Below, piece after piece: positions 5,768-9,816 of a stretch of 9,816 nucleotides of DNA. Origin of the DNA: CAKZML01 sp041571575 (GTDB lineage Bacteria > Pseudomonadota > Gammaproteobacteria > Steroidobacterales > BM003). Both the position numbers and the translations under genes were made by a program. The notes under the pieces are model-generated. The model saw only the letters and a list, made by a program, of their open reading frames with translations. It made no database searches and was not told the origin of the DNA. The DNA is taken from the NCBI GenBank assembly GCA_041571575.1, contig JBFFTZ010000073.1, positions 1 to 9,816 on the forward strand, read 5' to 3'. Numbering within the stretch: position 1 is the stretch's first letter; each line of letters begins with the position of its first letter.

Positions 5768-5980
5768 GCCTCAAGCCCCATATTCGCCCTTCGCCCGTAG
5801 GCCCTATTGAAGTAAACTACCCGTTTTTCGCGGCACTACTGTCACTTCTGAGCAACCCGTTTCGCGTCAGCCGACAATATCAGGCAAGTTTAGCGGGTCC
5901 GGGTTTCTCATGAAACAGAAAAGCGCGCAAGCGCCAATGCGTTAGCAAACAAGACAATAACAAGACATGAGGTTTGAATT

Positions 5981-7474
5981 ATGAATTTCTTTGCCAAGAG
6001 CGGTTCTGCTGCCAAGCAACGTACCGGCTGCGCCATTGTAGGCGTGTACGCCAAAGGTAACCTGAGCGAGGCCGCAGCGGAGCTGGACAAGGCAAGCAAG
6101 GGGTTAATTTCAAACCTGTGCAAGAGCGGAGATTTCTCCGGCAAGGCCAGTGAGACCCTGCTGGTTCACAACCTGGTGAAAATGCCCTGCACTCGCCTGC
6201 TGCTGGTAGGCCTTGGTCCCAAGGGAAAGCTGGACAAGCGCACCCTGACCGCCGCCCTGAACGCCGGCATCGCCGCCGCTGCCAAGACCGGTGCAACAGA
6301 TGCCATCAGTTACCTGACCCACGGCACCGACGCATTGATCGCACCGCTTTACGCAGGACGATTGACGGCTGAAGCATGGCATAAAGCCAGTTACCGCTTC
6401 CTGGCCCACAAGACTGGCCGGAAGCCAGCTGCCCCGAAGACCAAGCGCCTGGGTATCGGAATGGACAGTCGCGCTGCCGCCAACGCGGCGCTGCGCGGTG
6501 CCGAGCAAGGCCTTGCGATCACCCAGGGCATGGCCCTGACCCAGGACCTGGCCAATACCGCTGCCAACGTATGCACGCCATCCCACCTGGCCCGCGAAGC
6601 GCAAAAGCTGGCGCGCGAACACAAGAGCCTGACCGCCGACATCATGGGTCCGGCAGAAATTCGCAAACTCAAGATGGGCGCGTTTGAATCCGTGGCACGC
6701 GGCACCGAGGAGCCCGCGCGCCTGATCGTCATCAAGCATAAGGGCGCCCCCGCCTCTGAGGCACCAGTTGTGCTGGTCGGCAAAGGCATCACCTTCGACA
6801 CCGGCGGTATCTCGCTGAAGCCGCCGCCTGCCATGGACGAGATGAAGTTCGACATGAATGGGGCAGCCTCTGTGATCGGCACCATGCGAGCCGTGGCCTT
6901 GCTGAACCTGCCCATCAATGTCGTTGCAGTGGTTCCGTCCTGTGAAAACATGCCCAGCGGCAGAGCCACCAAGCCTGGCGACATTGTCACCAGCATGTCC
7001 GGCAAGACCATCGAAATCCTGAACACGGATGCCGAGGGCCGCCTTATCCTGTGCGACGCACTGACCTACGCCAAGCGCTTCAAGCCCAGCGAGATCATCG
7101 ACGTCGCCACCCTGACCGGGGCCTGCGTGATAGCACTTGGGCCGTTCCTGACCGGCCTGATGGGTAACGACGACAAGTTGGCCGAGGAATTGCTGGCCGC
7201 CGGCAAGCGCGCTGGAGACGAGGCATGGCACCTGCCCATCGGCAAGGATTATGAAGAAACCCTCAAGAGCAATTTTGCGGATTTCGCAAACATGGGCACT
7301 CGTGAAGGCGGCGCGCTGATCGCCGGCTCCTTCCTGTCAAAGTTCACCAAGGGTCAGCGCTGGGCCCACCTGGACATCGCGGGAACGGCCTGGAAGAGCG
7401 GCTCTCAGAAAGGCAGTACCGGACGCCCGGTGCCACTGCTGATCGACTTCCTGTTGAACAAGGCCGGCATATAA
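5981..7474 (+). CDS. pepA: Leucyl aminopeptidase (cytosol aminopeptidase, M17)
   Basis: PepA is a two-metal M17 aminopeptidase that removes N-terminal residues from peptides in the cytoplasm. In E. coli it also binds DNA, in XerCD recombination at cer and in carAB control; whether that applies here is unknown. The 497 residues compare with 503 in E. coli. The N-terminal macro-like domain spans about 1-170. The catalytic domain has VGKGITFDTGGISLK (metal ligands K268 and D273, catalytic K280), MKFDMNG (D291) and the M17 signature NTDAEGRL (D350, E352, catalytic R354). All expected ligands are present. The ATG at 5981 has GAGG at 5969-5972, eight bases upstream. holC begins 13 bases after the stop, so pepA-holC-(small gene)-valS is probably an operon. 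The promoter must lie in 5768-5980, but no clear -35/-10 pair stands out there. Confidence 0.98.
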   Translation: MNFFAKSGSAAKQRTGCAIVGVYAKGNLSEAAAELDKASKGLISNLCKSGDFSGKASETLLVHNLVKMPCTRLLLVGLGPKGKLDKRTLTAALNAGIAAAAKTGATDAISYLTHGTDALIAPLYAGRLTAEAWHKASYRFLAHKTGRKPAAPKTKRLGIGMDSRAAANAALRGAEQGLAITQGMALTQDLANTAANVCTPSHLAREAQKLAREHKSLTADIMGPAEIRKLKMGAFESVARGTEEPARLIVIKHKGAPASEAPVVLVGKGITFDTGGISLKPPPAMDEMKFDMNGAASVIGTMRAVALLNLPINVVAVVPSCENMPSGRATKPGDIVTSMSGKTIEILNTDAEGRLILCDALTYAKRFKPSEIIDVATLTGACVIALGPFLTGLMGNDDKLAEELLAAGKRAGDEAWHLPIGKDYEETLKSNFADFANMGTREGGALIAGSFLSKFTKGQRWAHLDIAGTAWKSGSQKGSTGRPVPLLIDFLLNKAGI

Positions 7475-7487
7475 GCGTGGAGGCACA

Positions 7488-7919
7488 GTGACCCGGGTCG
7501 ATTTTTACATTCTGGCTGAACAGGCTTCTGGAGACGGTGCACGCACAGCCTGCAGGATTGCCGAAAAGGCCTATCGCCTGGGCCAGAAAATCTTCCTGCA
7601 TACGGATTCTGCTCGCTCCGCCGCCTCACTGGATGACCAGCTGTGGACCTACCGGGATGGCAGTTTCATCCCGCATGCCGTCGCAGGCTCGGAGGCCGCG
7701 GCGGATTCGCCGGTGATTATCGGCCAGGGAGAAGAACCCGATCCGGAACATCGCGACCTGCTGATTAACCTGGCCGACCAGGTACCGCTGTTTTTCAGTC
7801 GATTCGAACGAGTGGCCGAAATCGTGGGCGGCAATGAAGCCGCACGAAAACAGGCCCGGGAACGCTTCCGCTTTTACAGGGATCGTGGGTATCCATTGAA
7901 CACGCACGAACTGGGCTAG
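7488..7919 (+). CDS. holC: DNA polymerase III subunit chi
   Basis: Chi links the clamp loader to single-stranded-DNA-binding protein: it binds the SSB C-terminus and pairs with psi (HolD). The 143 residues match the usual size (147 in E. coli). Recognisable parts are the first strand TRVDFYILAE, the helix with CRIAEKAYRLGQKIFLHT, the conserved LDDQLWTYRDGSFIPHAVAG (about 48-67), RDLLINL, and the C-terminal ARERFRFYRDRGYPLNTHEL. The start is GTG at 7488 with a strong GGAGG at 7479-7483, only four bases away. The position between pepA and valS is the same as in E. coli and Pseudomonas. The next gene starts three bases after the stop. Confidence 0.95.
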   Translation: MTRVDFYILAEQASGDGARTACRIAEKAYRLGQKIFLHTDSARSAASLDDQLWTYRDGSFIPHAVAGSEAAADSPVIIGQGEEPDPEHRDLLINLADQVPLFFSRFERVAEIVGGNEAARKQARERFRFYRDRGYPLNTHELG

Positions 7920-7922
7920 GCC

Positions 7923-8342
7923 ATGTCAAAACGCAAAAGCAAGGGGAATGAAAACAAGTCAGCGAAACGCATCCCTACGCTTACCGAGACAGTAGTGATT
8001 TTGCCCCAGACAGTCGAGTCTATGGTCCAGGCCGAAGTGGCCGCCCAAGCCCAGGCGAAATCAGAATCCGGATCAGGGTCTGAAACCGACGTCCCGGGTG
8101 ACATTGACAGCGAACCGGCCTGGCCTAACGAGCAGACCCTGGAAGAACTGCGTTCCAACCTGACAACCCAGACCATCGACCTGGCCAGCCAGCTTCTGCA
8201 TGGCGCCGTGAGAGAAATGGAAGCCGCCCTGCTGGAACAGGTGCTTGACCGCCTGCGGCAGCAGCTACCTTCTCTTATCGACGATGTATTAAATGAACAG
8301 CTGGCTGCCGACACCAAGCAGACAGAGGAATCGACCCAGTAA
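7923..8342 (+). CDS. Small protein of unknown function between holC and valS (IPTLTE motif)
   Basis: The gene encodes 139 residues that I cannot assign to a function. The N-terminus is basic and likely disordered (MSKRKSKGNENKSAKR). The motif IPTLTETVV follows at 17-25. A low-complexity acidic/serine/glutamine linker (about 38-65, with SESGSGSE) comes next, and then a helical region of about 55 residues containing LASQLLHGAVREMEAALLEQ and LRQQLPSLIDDVLNEQL. From memory, an IPxLTE motif plus a C-terminal amphipathic helix recurs in small proteobacterial proteins, some filed under DUF2486, and a short gene also sits here in Pseudomonas. This link is tentative. The three-base gap after holC and the 42-base gap before valS indicate co-transcription. 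The ribosome binding site is weak (AGG overlapping the holC stop, or GGG slightly upstream), suggesting coupling to holC. Confidence 0.85.
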   Translation: MSKRKSKGNENKSAKRIPTLTETVVILPQTVESMVQAEVAAQAQAKSESGSGSETDVPGDIDSEPAWPNEQTLEELRSNLTTQTIDLASQLLHGAVREMEAALLEQVLDRLRQQLPSLIDDVLNEQLAADTKQTEESTQ

Positions 8343-8384
8343 TCCACCCCAACCCGGACCGTCACGGCGCGTGTGAATCAAGAA

Positions 8385-9816
8385 ATGGATAAAGCCTACT
8401 CCCCCCAAGACATCGAAACCCGCTGGTACGAGACCTGGGAAAAGGACGGTCACTTCGTCCCCTCGGGCAGTGGTGATCCGTATTGCATCATGATCCCGCC
8501 TCCCAATGTCACGGGCACCTTGCACATGGGGCATGCGTTCCAGGACACCATCATGGATACCCTGACACGCTTCCACCGGATGCTGGGCGAGAACACCCTG
8601 TGGCAGCCGGGTACCGACCACGCCGGCATTGCCACCCAGATGGTGGTAGAGCGTCAGCTGAATGCCCAGGGACTGAATCGCCGTGATCTCGGGCGCGATG
8701 CGTTCGTGGAAAAAGTCTGGGAGTGGAAAGAAGAATCCGGTAATACCATCTCACGCCAGCTGCGCCGCATGGGCTCCTCGGTAGATTGGAACCGGGAACG
8801 TTTCACCATGGACGAAGGGCTGTCAAAAGCCGTCCAGGAAGTATTCGTTCGCCTGCACAAGGAAGGCCTGATCTACCGGGGCAAGCGCCTGGAGAACTGG
8901 GACCCGGTACTGCACACCGCCTTGTCCGACCTGGAAGTGCTTTCCCAGGAAGAAGACGGCCACTTGTGGCACCTGCGCTACCCTATTGACGGCAGTGACG
9001 ACTCGCTGGTGGTCGCCACCACACGTCCGGAAACCATGCTTGGCGATACCGCCGTTGCGGTGCACCCGGATGATGAACGCTACACCCACCTGGTCGGCAA
9101 GCATGTACGTCTGCCGCTGAGTGATCGGCTGATCCCCATCGTGGCCGATGACTACGTGGATCCCGAGTTCGGCAGCGGTTGCGTGAAAATCACCCCCGCT
9201 CATGACGTGAACGATTACGAAATCGGCAAGCGCCATGACCTGGAAATCATCAACATCCTCACCGACGATGCCGCCATCAACGATGCCGCCCCGGAAGCCT
9301 ACCGGGGGATGGACCGTTTTGATGCACGCAAGAAAGTGGTAGAAGACCTTGAGGCACTGGGCCTGCTGGTGCGCATTGATGCCCACAAGCTGATGGTGCC
9401 CCGGGGTGATCGCAGCGCAACGGTGGTCGAACCCTACCTGACCGACCAGTGGTACGTGCAGGTCGAGCCCCTGGCCAAGCAAGCCATCGCCGCTGTGGAA
9501 ACCGGCAAGATTCGCTTTGTCCCGGAAAACTGGTCCAAGACCTATTACGAGTGGATGAACAATATCCAGGACTGGTGCATCAGCCGCCAGTTATGGTGGG
9601 GACACCGGATTCCTGCCTGGTACGATGATGCAGGCAATATCTATGTAGGCCACAGCGAAGACGAGGTCCGCGAGGAAAACAAGCTGGGTGCCGAGATAGC
9701 CCTGCGACAGGACGAGGATGTACTGGATACCTGGTTCTCATCCGCCCTGTGGCCCTTCTCCACCCTGGGCTGGCCGGAACAAACCGATGCACTGAAGACC
9801 TGGTACCCCACCTCGG
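8385..9816 (+). CDS. valS: Valyl-tRNA synthetase, 5' part cut by window edge
   Basis: ValRS charges tRNA-Val with valine in the cytoplasm and edits misactivated threonine. About 477 residues, roughly half the enzyme, are present. The class I signature is PPPNVTGTLHMGHA with HMGH at 47-50. The Rossmann core has WQPGTDHAGIATQMVVER, and the CP1 editing domain includes VVATTRPETMLGDTAVAVHP and GCVKITPAHDVNDYEIGKRH. The core resumes with DWCISRQLWWGHRIPAWYD and EDVLDTWFSSALWPFSTLGW. The KMSKS loop and the anticodon-binding and coiled-coil regions lie past the right edge. The ATG at 8385 gives MDKAYSPQDIE, aligning with E. coli MEKTYNPQDIE. An in-frame GTG at 8373 is possible but lacks a ribosome binding site. 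The site before the ATG is itself weak (AAGA). Confidence 0.98.
   Translation, partial: MDKAYSPQDIETRWYETWEKDGHFVPSGSGDPYCIMIPPPNVTGTLHMGHAFQDTIMDTLTRFHRMLGENTLWQPGTDHAGIATQMVVERQLNAQGLNRRDLGRDAFVEKVWEWKEESGNTISRQLRRMGSSVDWNRERFTMDEGLSKAVQEVFVRLHKEGLIYRGKRLENWDPVLHTALSDLEVLSQEEDGHLWHLRYPIDGSDDSLVVATTRPETMLGDTAVAVHPDDERYTHLVGKHVRLPLSDRLIPIVADDYVDPEFGSGCVKITPAHDVNDYEIGKRHDLEIINILTDDAAINDAAPEAYRGMDRFDARKKVVEDLEALGLLVRIDAHKLMVPRGDRSATVVEPYLTDQWYVQVEPLAKQAIAAVETGKIRFVPENWSKTYYEWMNNIQDWCISRQLWWGHRIPAWYDDAGNIYVGHSEDEVREENKLGAEIALRQDEDVLDTWFSSALWPFSTLGWPEQTDALKTWYPTS

Noticed and set aside
5768..5980. Promoters or riboswitch in the lptF-pepA divergent region
   Set aside because: Candidate hexamers (TTGAAG at 5807-5812, CAATAT at 5875-5880) do not pair at acceptable spacing, and no conserved leader structure was recognised.
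6110..7231. 373-codon minus-strand frame opposite pepA
   Set aside because: It is fully antisense to a well-supported M17 peptidase, and its length follows from the strong third-position GC bias of pepA. No start signal is evident.
7916..8365. 149-codon minus-strand frame opposite the holC-valS spacer gene
   Set aside because: It is a serine/valine/arginine-rich shadow. The plus-strand frame fits the operon spacing and has a sensible domain layout.
8823..9482. 219-codon minus-strand frame opposite valS
   Set aside because: It is antisense to conserved ValRS sequence, with histidine/glycine/valine-rich shadow composition.

Overview
The window reads as a chromosomal housekeeping region of a moderately GC-rich gammaproteobacterium. 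The main evidence is the right half. There, lptF-lptG point left and pepA-holC-(small gene)-valS point right from a shared intergenic region, which is the order seen in Escherichia coli and Pseudomonas. An RDD-family membrane protein next to lptG and a small gene between holC and valS look closer to Pseudomonas- or Marinobacter-type bacteria than to enterics. I cannot name the genus from sequence alone. No insertion sequence, integrase, CRISPR array or intact prophage gene is visible.

Positions 1-1632 (minus strand) hold pcnB, poly(A) polymerase I, whose stop overlaps the start of folK, which runs off the left edge. Divergent from pcnB is a tRNA-Glu gene with anticodon CTC (1722-1796), served by a near-consensus sigma-70 promoter (1647-1674) that lies in the pcnB leader.

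Positions 1797-2667 are the only accessory-looking part. The stretch is GC-rich up to about 2456 and contains one plausible short gene (2072-2287). A strong GC hairpin follows, and then an abrupt change to about 35% GC (73 of 207 bases at 2461-2667 by hand count). That AT-rich tract leads into a small gene of unknown function at 2668-2976 (about 50% GC), which has no visible Shine-Dalgarno sequence.

Positions 3121-3585 encode an RDD-family membrane protein that converges on lptG. lptF and lptG (minus strand, 4-base ATGA overlap) encode the two membrane subunits of the LptB2FG lipopolysaccharide exporter. From 5981 rightward lie pepA (leucyl aminopeptidase), holC (DNA polymerase III chi subunit), a short protein with an IPTLTE motif, and valS (valyl-tRNA synthetase, cut by the right edge). 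The three genes after pepA are closely spaced and probably form an operon with it.

Several starts appear to be non-ATG: TTG for pcnB, the RDD gene and lptF, and GTG for holC. I see no convincing novel multi-gene system. The most open questions are the two small genes and the composition break between tRNA-Glu and the RDD gene.
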